The notes under the pieces: model-generated
Database searches by the model: none
What the model was told of the DNA's origin: nothing
The model's input: the letters and a program-made list of their open reading frames with translations, nothing else
In this document: piece after piece, positions 34,667-43,299 of the stretch
How the letters are laid out: each line of letters starts with the position of its first letter
Numbering within the stretch: position 1 is the first letter of the stretch
Position numbers and translations under genes: made by a program
NCBI RefSeq assembly: GCF_900129575.1
Contig: NZ_FQWE01000001.1
Location: 1 to 64,000 of the forward strand
Source of the DNA: Flavobacterium segetis
GTDB taxonomy: Bacteria > Bacteroidota > Bacteroidia > Flavobacteriales > Flavobacteriaceae
Direction: 5' to 3'
DNA: 64,000 nt

Positions 34667-35401
34667 ATGGAAAAAGAAAAAATAATAGCTGTAAAAAATT
34701 TAACTAAAAAATTCGGCGACTTTGCTGCTGTAGATGACATATCTTTTGACGTTTATAAGGGAGAAATATTTGGTTTTTTAGGTGCTAACGGTGCAGGAAA
34801 AACAACTGCAATGAAAATGCTGATAGGAATTTCTAGTCCAACAACGGGCGATGCAACTGTAGCTGGATTTGATTTACATAGTCAATCAGAAATGGTTAAA
34901 AAAAACATAGGCTACATGAGTCAAAAGTTCTCAATGTACGATGATTTAACAGTAAAAGAAAATATCATTTTTTTTGGAGGGATATATGGTTTGTCAAGAG
35001 CCAAAATAAAAACAAAAATAGCCTCACTTGTCAAAGAATTGCAAATAGAAGACATCATTAACAGCTTAGTAGGCTCATTGCCATTAGGCTGGAAACAAAA
35101 ACTATCTTTTTCTGTCGCTTTATTGCATGACCCTCAAATTGTTTTTCTCGATGAACCTACGGGTGGTGTTGACCCTATAACCAGAAGACAATTTTGGGAA
35201 ATGATCTACACTCAAGCTTTTAAAGGGACAACTATTTTTGTAACAACTCACTACATGGACGAAGCCGAATATTGTGATCGAGTTTCGATCATGGTTGCAG
35301 GTAAAATAGAAGCTTTAGACACTCCAAAAAAGCTAAAAGAACAATTTAAAGTAGATTCTATGAATGATGTATTTTTAAAATTAGCTAGAAATATTGAATA
35401 G
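34667..35401 (+). CDS. ABC-2 exporter ATP-binding protein (second, variant signature)
   Basis: A 244-residue ATPase with Walker A 'GANGAGKTT', Walker B 'IVFLDEPTGGVD' and His switch 'TTHYMDEAEYCDR'. Its signature is a variant, 'SLPLGWKQKLS' in place of LSGGQ, like the second nucleotide-binding half of YbhF-type exporters. With the preceding gene it likely forms an asymmetric heterodimer, with one canonical and one degenerate composite site. Confidence 0.94.
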   Translation: MEKEKIIAVKNLTKKFGDFAAVDDISFDVYKGEIFGFLGANGAGKTTAMKMLIGISSPTTGDATVAGFDLHSQSEMVKKNIGYMSQKFSMYDDLTVKENIIFFGGIYGLSRAKIKTKIASLVKELQIEDIINSLVGSLPLGWKQKLSFSVALLHDPQIVFLDEPTGGVDPITRRQFWEMIYTQAFKGTTIFVTTHYMDEAEYCDRVSIMVAGKIEALDTPKKLKEQFKVDSMNDVFLKLARNIE

Positions 35402-35693
35402 TGTCGCGTATGAAGGATTAAGTATGAAGGATTAAGACTTTATCAGAATGAATAATAATAATAATAAAAACTTATAATACACTATTTTAAAATTCACGAT
35501 AACATCAAGGACTATATAATCTGTAAAATCTGTGTTACTGTGTTTAAAAAGTATAAAAATTTGGACCTCGGTAGCTCAGTGGTTAAAATCACTTTAAAAA
35601 AATCTGCGAATCTGCGGTCATGGTAAATTTTTAATAATCTGTGTTTGAAAAAATAGTAAAAAACTTAGTGCCCTCGTGGTTATAAAAAATATT
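35402..35693 (+). repeat. Repeat-rich spacer inside the efflux operon
   Basis: A 292-base gap between ATPase and permease genes that should be adjacent. It holds a perfect 14-bp tandem duplication (GTATGAAGGATTAA, 35408-35435) and recurring phrases: AATCTGTGTT, AATCTGCGAATCTGCGGTC, AATCTGTGTTTG and TTAGTGCCCTCGTGGTTATAAAA. These resemble the intergenic repeat family with 'AATCTGTGGTTAAA' scattered in many Flavobacterium genomes (from memory). A tRNA-like phrase, GGTAGCTCAGTGGTTA at 35570-35585, lacks the rest of a cloverleaf. No coding frame. Confidence 0.5.
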
Positions 35694-36800
35694 ATGAAAA
35701 GATTCATCGGTTTTATAAAAAAAGAATTCTATCACATTTTTCGTGACAAACGATCCTTGTTTATCCTTTTTGGTATGCCAATTGCCCAAATTTTACTTTT
35801 TGGTTTTGCTATAACAAACGAAATTAACAATGTTGATATTGCCATTTTAGATCATTCTAATGACGTAGAAACTCAAAAAATAATAAATAAAATAAAGTCA
35901 TCTCCTTATTTTAATGTTGAAAATCAAATTCAATCGGAAAGAGAAATAGAATCCGAGTTTAAAAAAGGAAAAGTAAAAGCAGTTCTTATTTTTGAACCCG
36001 ATTTTAGTAAAAATTTAGTTACTAAAAAGGTTGCAGTAATACAAGCTGTTACTGACGCTACGGAACCTAACGTTGCTAATACAATAGCAAATTATACTGC
36101 AGCAGTGATCCAGAATTATCAATTACAAAAAAAACAAGCAACTATAAGTCAAGTAAAAGTCGATGTACAATCGAGAATGTTTTACAATCCAGAACTAAAA
36201 AGTGTTTTTAATTTTGTTCCCGGTGTAATGACTGTTATTTTAATGCTTGTTTCAGCGATGATGACCTCTATTTCCATCACACGAGAAAAGGAGTTAGGAA
36301 CTATGGAAATACTTCTCGTTTCGCCGTTAAAACCATTTCAAGTAATTGTTGGCAAGGTTTTTCCGTATATTTTTCTCTCTATTATTAATGCTATAGTAAT
36401 ATTACTGCTGGGATATTTTGTTTTTAAAATGCCTATCAATGGAAGTCTTTTTCTTTTGATGTTTGAAAGTATTCTTTTTATCATCTCGGCACTTTCTTTA
36501 GGAATATTAATTTCTACAATATCTGATTCGCAACAAACTGCTATGATGCTATCACTTATGGGTTTAATGTTACCAGTAATTATTTTATCAGGCTTTATAT
36601 TTCCAATAAATAGCATGCCAATGCCAATGCAGATTATTAGCAATATTATTCCTGCAAAATGGTTCATAATCATAGTAAAAGCTATTATGCTAAAAGGAGT
36701 TGGCATACAATATATTTGGAAAGAAACCTTAGTATTAATCGGAATGACTGTATTTTTTATTGCGCTAAGTATAAAGAAATATAAGATTAGACTTGAATAG
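35694..36800 (+). CDS. ABC-2 type exporter permease (first)
   Basis: The ATG at 35694 is preferred over a GTG six codons upstream because the protein then opens with the family-typical 'MKRFIGFIKKEFYHIFRDKRSL'. The 368-residue protein has one N-terminal helix, a large periplasmic loop (about 45-160) and five more helices from about 170 on, with 'FVPGVMTVILMLVSAMMTSISITREKELGTMEILLVSPL' as the ABC-2 membrane signature. It pairs with the next permease, like YbhS/YbhR. It is separated from the ATPase genes by a repeat-rich gap. Confidence 0.93.
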   Translation: MKRFIGFIKKEFYHIFRDKRSLFILFGMPIAQILLFGFAITNEINNVDIAILDHSNDVETQKIINKIKSSPYFNVENQIQSEREIESEFKKGKVKAVLIFEPDFSKNLVTKKVAVIQAVTDATEPNVANTIANYTAAVIQNYQLQKKQATISQVKVDVQSRMFYNPELKSVFNFVPGVMTVILMLVSAMMTSISITREKELGTMEILLVSPLKPFQVIVGKVFPYIFLSIINAIVILLLGYFVFKMPINGSLFLLMFESILFIISALSLGILISTISDSQQTAMMLSLMGLMLPVIILSGFIFPINSMPMPMQIISNIIPAKWFIIIVKAIMLKGVGIQYIWKETLVLIGMTVFFIALSIKKYKIRLE

Positions 36801-36834
36801 TATTGTCCCAATATTTACAATAAAAAACTTCTAA

Positions 36835-37956
36835 ATGAAAACAATTATTTTCATCATACAAAAAGAATTTAAGCAAATTTTTAGGGATAAAAATATGCTC
36901 CGACTTATATTCATATTACCTATTTTGCAATTGTTAATATTATCAAATGCAGCGACTTTCGATGTTAAAAACATCAATATTACGATCGTTGACAATGATC
37001 AAAGCCCAAGATCACGGGAATTAATTCAATCATTTAGAGCATCCACCTACTTTAAAATGACTGCTCCCTTTTTCTCTGAAAAAGAGGCAATTGAAGAAAT
37101 GCAAAAAGGAAATACAAGTATAATTATAAATATTCCAGTACATTTTAATCGTGATATGCAAAAGGAACAAAAAACAAATATTTCAGTTATTATAAATGCG
37201 ATCGATGCAGCAACTGCGGGGGTTGAGAATGTTTATGTTTCACAAATAATAAATAACTACAACAAAAATATTCAAACCCAGTCGAAGTCTTTCTCAAATA
37301 CTACAGAAATTGCTGAAAACATACTTGTTATCCCCTCTTTTTGGTACAATAAAACTTTAAATTACAAAACATTTATGGTACCTGGAATTTTAGTATTATT
37401 AGTGACAATGCTCACCTTATTTCTATCCTCGATGAACATCGTAAAGGAGAAAGAACTAGGAACATTAGAACAAATTAATGTTACACCAATAAAAAAACAT
37501 CAGTTTATCATTGGAAAACTTTTTCCGTTTTGGATCTTAGGATTAGTTATATTAACTGTTGGTTTACTAATTGCAAAATTAGTATTTGATGTTCCTATGT
37601 TGGGTAATATTTTGGTGGTATATCTTTTTACGGCGGTTTACTTGCTTTTAGTGTTAGGAATAGGTCTTTTCATATCTAACCATACCAATACTCAGCAGCA
37701 AGCTATGTTTATAGCTTGGTTTTTTATGGTTATTTTTATCTTGATGAGCGGCTTATTTACTCCCATTGAAAGTATGCCAATATGGGCACAAAATGTAACA
37801 TTAATTAATCCTATTCGCTATTTTGTGGAAGTTATGCGTATGGTAATGCTTAAAGGCTCTGGGTTTTTTGACATTGTGCCACAGTTCGCCATCATCAGCG
37901 GCTACGCTATCTTGATGAATGGATTAGCAGTGTGGAGCTATAAGAAAACAAATTAA
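36835..37956 (+). CDS. ABC-2 type exporter permease (second)
   Basis: A 373-residue paralogue of the upstream permease with the same layout: 'IIQKEFKQIFRDKNMLRLIFILPILQLLIL', a periplasmic domain, then 'MVPGILVLLVTMLTLFLSSMNIVKEKELGTLEQINVTP' and four further helices. Together they would form a heterodimeric membrane domain. The gap to the first permease is 34 bases. Confidence 0.93.
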   Translation: MKTIIFIIQKEFKQIFRDKNMLRLIFILPILQLLILSNAATFDVKNINITIVDNDQSPRSRELIQSFRASTYFKMTAPFFSEKEAIEEMQKGNTSIIINIPVHFNRDMQKEQKTNISVIINAIDAATAGVENVYVSQIINNYNKNIQTQSKSFSNTTEIAENILVIPSFWYNKTLNYKTFMVPGILVLLVTMLTLFLSSMNIVKEKELGTLEQINVTPIKKHQFIIGKLFPFWILGLVILTVGLLIAKLVFDVPMLGNILVVYLFTAVYLLLVLGIGLFISNHTNTQQQAMFIAWFFMVIFILMSGLFTPIESMPIWAQNVTLINPIRYFVEVMRMVMLKGSGFFDIVPQFAIISGYAILMNGLAVWSYKKTN

Positions 37957-37998
37957 AATTTACTTATTTTTACATCAAATGAGATTATTAACTGCGAT

Positions 37999-38307
37999 AT
38001 GGAATTAAATAATAAAATTAACAAAGACTTAATTTTACGCGAAAAATTAGCGTTACAAAGAACAAATTTAGCTAATCAAACTACTTTTCTTTCTTTTTTG
38101 AGAACAGCATTATACTTTATGGTTGCCGGCTTGAGTATTAGAAATTTGATGAACGTGGAAAATAGTCTATATATAGAAATTGTCTTTTTTCTAACAGCTG
38201 CTTTACTATTCTTTTTCGGAATTTTTAGTTTTGTAAAAAATAAAAAATCAATTTCTGAAGATGAAAAGCATATCGGAAATTATCAAATGGAATACTATAA
38301 AGAGTAA
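37999..38307 (+). CDS. DUF202-family small membrane protein
   Basis: A 102-residue protein of the YidH/DUF202 type. It has an amphipathic start 'ILREKLALQRTNLANQTTFLSFLRTALYFMVAGLSI' and a second helix 'EIVFFLTAALLFFFGIFSFV'. It lies 42 bases after the second permease and is followed by a hairpin, so it is probably the last gene of the efflux operon. Its role is unknown. It might modulate the pump or simply be co-transcribed. Confidence 0.85.
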   Translation: MELNNKINKDLILREKLALQRTNLANQTTFLSFLRTALYFMVAGLSIRNLMNVENSLYIEIVFFLTAALLFFFGIFSFVKNKKSISEDEKHIGNYQMEYYKE

Positions 38308-38319
38308 AAGCTCTTTTTT
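38299..38319 (+). terminator. Terminator at the end of the efflux operon
   Basis: A short 6-bp stem AAAGAG / CTCTTT overlapping the DUF202 stop codon and running directly into a T run. A weak but well-placed terminator. Confidence 0.55.
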
Positions 38320-38392
38320 GTTATTTACCTATATGCAAGGAAATAACTAAATTAATAACAATTACACATAATTTATAATTATCTACATCACA

Positions 38393-38965
38393 ATGACACC
38401 TACTAAATCCTCAAAGAAAAAAACTATTCAAAATATTATATTTATTATATTTCTGGGGTTATTGCTATTTAGCCCTCTAGGTACTTTTATCAAAGTTCAG
38501 ATAAACCGACTTATAGTCTTTTCACCTAAAACCATACAAGTACAAGATCAAAAAATGCTTTCGTCTTATCAGTGGCAGTTATTAGATGCTAATGGAAAAC
38601 AAGTTTCTCTAAAAAATTACAGGGGTAAAGTAATCTTTATTAACTTCTGGGCAACTTGGTGTCCTCCTTGTATTGCAGAAATGCCAAGCCTTCAAAAACT
38701 ATATAACGATTACCAAGATAAAATTGTATTTTTATTCGTTACCTCTGATTCATTCAAAAAATCAAATGCTTTTTTAAAAAAAGAAGAATTGGATTTACCA
38801 ATTTACCAAGCGATCACAAAGCCACCGCTAGAAATGGAATCATCAACAATACCTGCAACTTATGTTATAGATAAACAAGGAAATATAATAGTTGCTAAAA
38901 TCGGTACTGCAAATTGGAATAGTGATTCTTTTAGAGATAAATTAGATTATTATCTCAAAAAATAA
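38393..38965 (+). CDS. Membrane-anchored TlpA-like thioredoxin
   Basis: A 190-residue protein with an N-terminal transmembrane anchor (about residues 11-30) and a periplasmic AhpC/TSA-type thioredoxin fold: 'LKNYRGKVIFINFWATWCPPCIAEMPSLQKLY' with the CPPC active site, then 'SSTIPATYVIDKQGNIIVAKIG' with the cis-Pro. Such proteins act as thiol-disulfide reductants or oxidants outside the cytoplasm, for example in cytochrome c maturation or protein repair. No partner genes adjoin it, so its target is unknown. Confidence 0.9.
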   Translation: MTPTKSSKKKTIQNIIFIIFLGLLLFSPLGTFIKVQINRLIVFSPKTIQVQDQKMLSSYQWQLLDANGKQVSLKNYRGKVIFINFWATWCPPCIAEMPSLQKLYNDYQDKIVFLFVTSDSFKKSNAFLKKEELDLPIYQAITKPPLEMESSTIPATYVIDKQGNIIVAKIGTANWNSDSFRDKLDYYLKK

Positions 38966-39303
38966 TTGTTAAATTCACTATTATAAGTGATAAAAAGATG
39001 TTGTTAAGTATCGTATAATCAGAAATAAAACAACTCCAATTAATATTAAAGTGAATGCACAGCTAATTAAATTCAGTATTGCATTTGGTATAAATCGCAA
39101 ATGACGATGCGTAAGAACTGGTTCGCGATGCAGTCTTTTATGAAGATTATCCTTTAATATTTTAATTTGCTTCTTGATACCTTATCTATTTTACAAAGAT
39201 TTTTACTACCATCAAAATTTTGAAAAACATTTGCCTTTTCAATACACTAAAGTACACAATATTTTAGAGTAAAAACTGGCTAATTTGTTAAAAATAAATC
39301 AGC
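38966..39303. other. Gene-free stretch with a possible decayed membrane peptide frame
   Basis: On the minus strand 38981-39178 is open and would encode about 65 residues with a plausible amphipathic start ('KKQIKILKDNLHKRLHREP') and a membrane helix ('FTLILIGVVLFLIIRYL'), but it has no ATG, GTG or TTG upstream of the conserved-looking part and no ribosome site. It may be a remnant of a small membrane protein gene or a chance frame. Nothing else is visible in this stretch. Confidence 0.3.
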
Positions 39304-39339
39304 AAAAAAGCCGACTCAAAAACATCTGAGTCGGCTTTT
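39304..39339 (-). terminator. Terminator of gapN
   Basis: A perfect 13-bp stem AAAAGCCGACTCA / TGAGTCGGCTTTT with an 8-base loop, followed on the minus strand by a T run, 18 bases after the gapN stop. Confidence 0.85.
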
Positions 39340-39356
39340 AAACATTGAAAATAACA

Positions 39357-40937
39357 TTACAATATATAATCCGTATTGATAAAGTTTGATTCTTTACTAT
39401 CTAATAACGCTTGTAGAATTTCGTTATTATAATTATTATCCTTAGAAGCTACAAAAGTTCTTATCGAAAATGATCGCAAGGCGTCATGAATACTTAATGT
39501 GCCCACGGCAGAATCCTTCCTTCCTGTAAACGGCAGTACATCAGGCCCTCTTTGACAAGAACTATTTAAATTTACTCTACACACTAAATTTATTAATGTA
39601 TCTATCAGTGGAGCGATAGTTTTTATGCTATTACCGAACAAACTCACTTGTTGACCGTAATTTGAATCAGCCATATCATCCAGTGGCTCTTGAATATCTT
39701 TAAATGAAATAATAGGCACTACTGGTCCAAATTGCTCTTCATGATACACACGCATTTCCTTATTTACTGGATATAATACAGCAGGAAATATATAATTATC
39801 AGTTCTTACACCACCTTTTTCATTAATAATAGATGCTCCTTTGCTTATAGCGTCATCAATTAATCCTTGAATGTATTCTGGTTTATCTTTTTCAGGTAAT
39901 GGAGTCAACATCACTGCTTTGTCCCATGGATTTCCAAAAACAAGAGAGTCTACTTTTGCAGCAAAGCGTCTATTAAATTCATCAGCAATTGTCTCGTGCA
40001 CGTACAAAACTTTTAAGGCTGTACAGCGTTGACCATTAAAAGATAAACTTCCCGAAATACATTCTTGTATAGCTAAATCTAAATCAGCATCTGGTAATAT
40101 TATTGCGGGATTTTTAGCTTCTAATCCAAGAATTAAACGCAATCTGTTTTTATTAGGATGTTGGTCTTGTAACGCAATTGCAGAGGTGCTGTTTCCAATT
40201 AAAGCTAATATATCAACCTTTCCAGATTTCATTATTGGAGCAGCGACTTCGCGTCCACGTCCATAAACAATATTGATCACGCCTTTTGGAAAACTATTTC
40301 TAAACGCTTCTAACAATGGCGAAATTACTAAAACACCGTGTTTAGCAGGTTTAAAAATCACAGGGTTTCCCATAATTAGGGCGGGAATAAGTAATGAAAA
40401 CGTTTCATTCAACGGATAGTTGTAAGGTCCAAGGCACAAAACAACTCCTAGAGGTCCACGACGAACCATGGCATTTATCCCTTGAACTTTAGAAAAGTGA
40501 GCACTTCGACTATTTAATTCTTTAAGACTGTTGATTGTATCATATATGTACTCTACAGTTCTATCAAATTCTTTTTCAGAATCTGGTAATGATTTACCTA
40601 TTTCCCACATCAAATACTTTACAACTTCAGTTCGAGTTGTCTTCATTTGAGTAACGAAGTTAGTCATACATTTAATTCTGTCTGCTACTTTCATAGTTGG
40701 CCACAAGCCTTGACCTTTATTGTAGGCATTACTAGCTGCATTAACTGCTTCTAATGCTTCTGCTTCTCCCATTGAGGGAATGGATCCAAGAATTGTTGTT
40801 GCATATTTTTCAGTTGATGAAATAGTTGAAAAAACGGCAGTGGTTTGGCCTTCCCATTTTTTTAATTCACCATCAACTAGATAAGTATCTTGATTTAATA
40901 AATTTTTAATTTGATATTCTTCTGGAATTAAATTCAT
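39357..40937 (-). CDS. gapN: NADP-dependent non-phosphorylating glyceraldehyde-3-phosphate dehydrogenase
   Basis: A 526-residue aldehyde dehydrogenase. The catalytic Glu is in '[20 protein letters not shown]', the Cys in '[14 protein letters not shown]', and the NAD(P)-fold motif in '[14 protein letters not shown]'. The C-terminal block '[35 protein letters not shown]' is the feature that marks GapN in my memory of the family, rather than a generic ALDH. GapN oxidises glyceraldehyde-3-phosphate directly to 3-phosphoglycerate, making NADPH instead of ATP. It is a few residues longer than the streptococcal enzyme at the N terminus. The rhodanese gene lies 54 bases upstream on the same strand. 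Confidence 0.85.
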   Translation of the reverse strand: MNLIPEEYQIKNLLNQDTYLVDGELKKWEGQTTAVFSTISSTEKYATTILGSIPSMGEAEALEAVNAASNAYNKGQGLWPTMKVADRIKCMTNFVTQMKTTRTEVVKYLMWEIGKSLPDSEKEFDRTVEYIYDTINSLKELNSRSAHFSKVQGINAMVRRGPLGVVLCLGPYNYPLNETFSLLIPALIMGNPVIFKPAKHGVLVISPLLEAFRNSFPKGVINIVYGRGREVAAPIMKSGKVDILALIGNSTSAIALQDQHPNKNRLRLILGLEAKNPAIILPDADLDLAIQECISGSLSFNGQRCTALKVLYVHETIADEFNRRFAAKVDSLVFGNPWDKAVMLTPLPEKDKPEYIQGLIDDAISKGASIINEKGGVRTDNYIFPAVLYPVNKEMRVYHEEQFGPVVPIISFKDIQEPLDDMADSNYGQQVSLFGNSIKTIAPLIDTLINLVCRVNLNSSCQRGPDVLPFTGRKDSAVGTLSIHDALRSFSIRTFVASKDNNYNNEILQALLDSKESNFINTDYIL

Positions 40938-40991
40938 AATTTAGGTTCGTTTTTTTTTTAATTTAGTTATGATGAAGTTTTTCTTTAAGTC

Positions 40992-41303
40992 TTATGGCAC
41001 CACTACTTCTCCCTGCCAGCCTACTATTCCGCCGGATAAGTTATACGCATTTTTAAACCCTAGTTGATTCATGATTTCGCAAGCTTTGGCACTTCGCATT
41101 CCAGAGCGACAATAAACATAGTAGTTTTTAGTTTTGTCTAACGCATCAATTGTATTTACAAATTCTTGTCCGCTTTGAATATCTACGTTTAATGAATGAG
41201 CAATCATTCCTTCGCTAAATTCACCTTCAGTTCGAACGTCTAAAATAACTGCATTTGGGTCCGTATTTAATTGTGATACCCACTCCTCTTGTGTTAAATT
41301 CAT
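40992..41303 (-). CDS. Single-domain rhodanese-like sulfurtransferase
   Basis: A 103-residue protein holding one rhodanese domain: 'AVILDVRTEGEFSEGMIAHSLNVDIQS' and the active-site loop 'YVYCRSGMRSAKA' with the persulfide-forming Cys, ending 'AYNLSGGIVGWQGE'. It lacks a membrane anchor. The gene is divergent to the Crp/Fnr regulator and shares its control region. Sequence and context suggest it passes sulfane sulfur between thiols as part of the adjacent sulfide/persulfide cluster. Confidence 0.93.
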   Translation of the reverse strand: MNLTQEEWVSQLNTDPNAVILDVRTEGEFSEGMIAHSLNVDIQSGQEFVNTIDALDKTKNYYVYCRSGMRSAKACEIMNQLGFKNAYNLSGGIVGWQGEVVVP

Positions 41304-41350
41304 GATTATCTTTTTTGTAAAAATACAATGTTTTTAACAAACAATTTATG

Positions 41351-41362
41351 TAACAGTTGTTA
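41351..41362. promoter_or_regulatory. Candidate Crp/Fnr operator in the rhodanese-regulator intergenic region
   Basis: TAACA-GT-TGTTA, a 5-bp inverted repeat, extended on the left to TGTAACAGTTGTTA. Its centre is 35 bases from a candidate -7 element (TATTTTTA on the minus strand, 41318-41325) of the rhodanese gene, which is the position expected of a class II activator site. Confidence 0.45.
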
Positions 41363-41585
41363 ATAACAGCATTAATCTAAGAAATCGTTTGCGAAAGACA
41401 TTAAGTATCAACTGACTATAAATAATTAGATCAAAGAAGAAATAAAGTAACCTACTTAACCGATAGACAATTTTATTTAAACAATAGCTAATCAACTACT
41501 TATATCGTAATTTTACAATTCAACTTCACGTTTAAAAGGTTTATTTATACTATATTTACAGTAAATACCAAAGATAAATTCAAAA

Positions 41586-42215
41586 ATGCTTGATCCAATA
41601 AAAAAAATATTTCCTACGTTTTCCTCTGAATTAATACAAGAAATAGAATCTAATGCCACAATCAATTCCTTTGATGCTGATACCGTAATTATTAGAACGG
41701 GGCAATACATAAAAAACACTGTTTTAGTAATTAGCGGTAAAATTAAAATCTACAGACAGGATGAAAATGGTGGTGAGTTTTTTATGTATTACCTACAGCC
41801 CGGTCAAGCCTGCGCTATATCTATGATTTGCGCTACGAAAAATGAAAAAAGTCAAATTATGGCAAAAGTAGTTGAAGATGTAGAACTTGTGATGGTACCT
41901 CTACCACTTATGGATAAATGGATGATGCAACATCGAAGCTGGTATGAATTTGTAATTGACACCTATCGTAGTCGTTTTGAAGAAGTGCTCGAAGTAATTG
42001 ATAGCATAGCTTTCCGAGCAATGGATGAGCGCCTTGAGTTTTATCTAAAGCGTCACGCTGAGGTTTGTCGCTGTAATGAATTGAAATTATCACATCAAGA
42101 AATAGCAACAGAATTAAACACGTCAAGAGAAGTAATCTCCCGATTACTAAAAAAAATGGAACAACGTGGCTTAGTGAATTTGTATCGAAACAATATTGAA
42201 TTGTTAATAAAATAG
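41586..42215 (+). CDS. Crp/Fnr-family transcription regulator
   Basis: A 209-residue protein with an N-terminal cyclic-nucleotide-like beta barrel ('TVIIRTGQYIKNTVLVISGKIKIYRQDENGGEFFMYYLQPGQACAIS') and a C-terminal winged HTH ('LSHQEIATELNTSREVISRLLKKMEQRGLVNLYRNNIELL'). A cysteine pair 'EVCRCNE' at about residues 158-160 lies in the hinge before the HTH, and Cys80 and Cys85 are in the barrel. FNR iron-sulfur spacing is not present. Its surroundings are all sulfur genes, so it may sense sulfide, persulfide or oxidation. That last point is inference. Confidence 0.92.
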   Translation: MLDPIKKIFPTFSSELIQEIESNATINSFDADTVIIRTGQYIKNTVLVISGKIKIYRQDENGGEFFMYYLQPGQACAISMICATKNEKSQIMAKVVEDVELVMVPLPLMDKWMMQHRSWYEFVIDTYRSRFEEVLEVIDSIAFRAMDERLEFYLKRHAEVCRCNELKLSHQEIATELNTSREVISRLLKKMEQRGLVNLYRNNIELLIK

Positions 42216-42270
42216 TTTAACAAAGCTTATAGATTATACTAAAATATAAGTTGTTTCAAAAAATTAATAA

Positions 42271-43059
42271 ATGGAGTATTTAGGCTATTTTCTTTCAATA
42301 ATTATTGGACTTTCATTGGGATTAATTGGCGGAGGAGGATCAATTCTTGCTGTTCCTATTTTGGTTTATCTTTTTAAAATTCATCCTGAACAAGCCACAA
42401 GTTATTCTTTATTTATAGTTGGAATAACAGCAATGTTTGGAAGTTACAGCCACTACAAATTAGGGAATTTAAAAATAAAAGAGGCTCTCATTTTCGCAGT
42501 ACCATCGGTACTTTCATTACTTTTTGTGCGAGACTTTATCATGCCAAAAATTCCAGCAATCATCATAACCGTTAATGAATTTGAGATTTCAAAAAACTTA
42601 CTAATAATGGTGGTATTTGCTTTTTTAATGATAGCAGCATCCCTTTCTATGATACGTGAGTCCCCTACAAAAGCATTTGTGAACCGGGATGGGACTATAA
42701 GAATAGCTTTTATTGGGCTTTTAGTTGGTTTTATAACTGGATTCCTTGGGGCAGGTGGCGGATTTTTAATAATACCAGCGCTGCTATTTTTTGGAAATTT
42801 ACCAATGAAACAGGCTATTGGTACATCATTATTGATTATCTTTATTAATTCATTAATTGGTTTTAGTGGTGATGTAATAAATGGATCTGAAATTAATTAT
42901 AAACTACTTTTTACCATATCCGCTATAGCGCTTGTTGGGATGTTTATTGGAGCTCGATTGTCTAAGAAGATTGAGGGCGCAAAGTTAAAACCTGCGTTTG
43001 GATGGTTTGTATTAGTGATGGGGATTTATATAATTATTAAAGAATTCTTCTTCAAATAG
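42271..43059 (+). CDS. TauE/SafE-family membrane transporter
   Basis: A 262-residue protein with eight membrane segments in two TauE repeats: 'IGLSLGLIGGGGSILAVPILVYLF' near the start and 'LVGFITGFLGAGGGFLIIPALLFF' in the middle. The twin Gly-rich loops are diagnostic. Members export sulfite, sulfoacetate or other organosulfur anions. Position between the Crp/Fnr regulator and the persulfide dioxygenase suggests it removes sulfite or thiosulfate made by sulfide oxidation. Confidence 0.9.
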   Translation: MEYLGYFLSIIIGLSLGLIGGGGSILAVPILVYLFKIHPEQATSYSLFIVGITAMFGSYSHYKLGNLKIKEALIFAVPSVLSLLFVRDFIMPKIPAIIITVNEFEISKNLLIMVVFAFLMIAASLSMIRESPTKAFVNRDGTIRIAFIGLLVGFITGFLGAGGGFLIIPALLFFGNLPMKQAIGTSLLIIFINSLIGFSGDVINGSEINYKLLFTISAIALVGMFIGARLSKKIEGAKLKPAFGWFVLVMGIYIIIKEFFFK

Positions 43060-43231
43060 ACAATTAAAAACTTTTTTCATTAAAGTGTTTGAAGTTGGAA
43101 CGGCACAAATTTAATCGATAAAATTTCTGGCTAACAGATTCTAAATAAGTAGTGCCGATAATTTAAAACAACCTAGCAGTTTAACTTTGACGTTTAATTG
43201 AAAATTTGTTGATCATAAATTAAAACAAGAA

Positions 43232-43245
43232 TGTAACTTTTATCA
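43232..43245 (+). promoter_or_regulatory. Candidate Crp/Fnr operator upstream of the persulfide dioxygenase
   Basis: TGTAACTTTTATCA matches the site near the rhodanese gene (TGTAACAGTTGTTA) at 10 of 14 positions. Its centre is 34 bases upstream of the centre of the -7 element at 43269-43276. Confidence 0.45.
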
Positions 43246-43268
43246 CTGTATTATCTGAAAAACAGCGG

Positions 43269-43276
43269 TAAATTTG
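43269..43276 (+). promoter_or_regulatory. -7 element of the persulfide dioxygenase gene
   Basis: TAAATTTG (TAnnTTTG) located 23 bases before the ATG; no clear TTG -33 element, as expected for an activator-dependent promoter. Confidence 0.5.
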
Positions 43277-43299
43277 TAAAACAAAATAAAAAACACATC

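Noticed and set aside
35563..35592. A complete tRNA gene in the efflux operon spacer
   Set aside because: Only the D-arm-like phrase is present; no anticodon stem, T arm or acceptor partner follows.
36338..36811. A 157-codon minus-strand frame within the first ABC-2 permease gene
   Set aside because: It is the shadow of a clear membrane protein gene; it has no promoter, ribosome site or family motif.
42201..42223. Crp/Fnr operator TTGTTAA-9-TTAACAA before the TauE/SafE gene
   Set aside because: The arms are too far apart for a Crp-type dimer site and the repeat overlaps the end of the regulator gene; it may be a weak hairpin instead.
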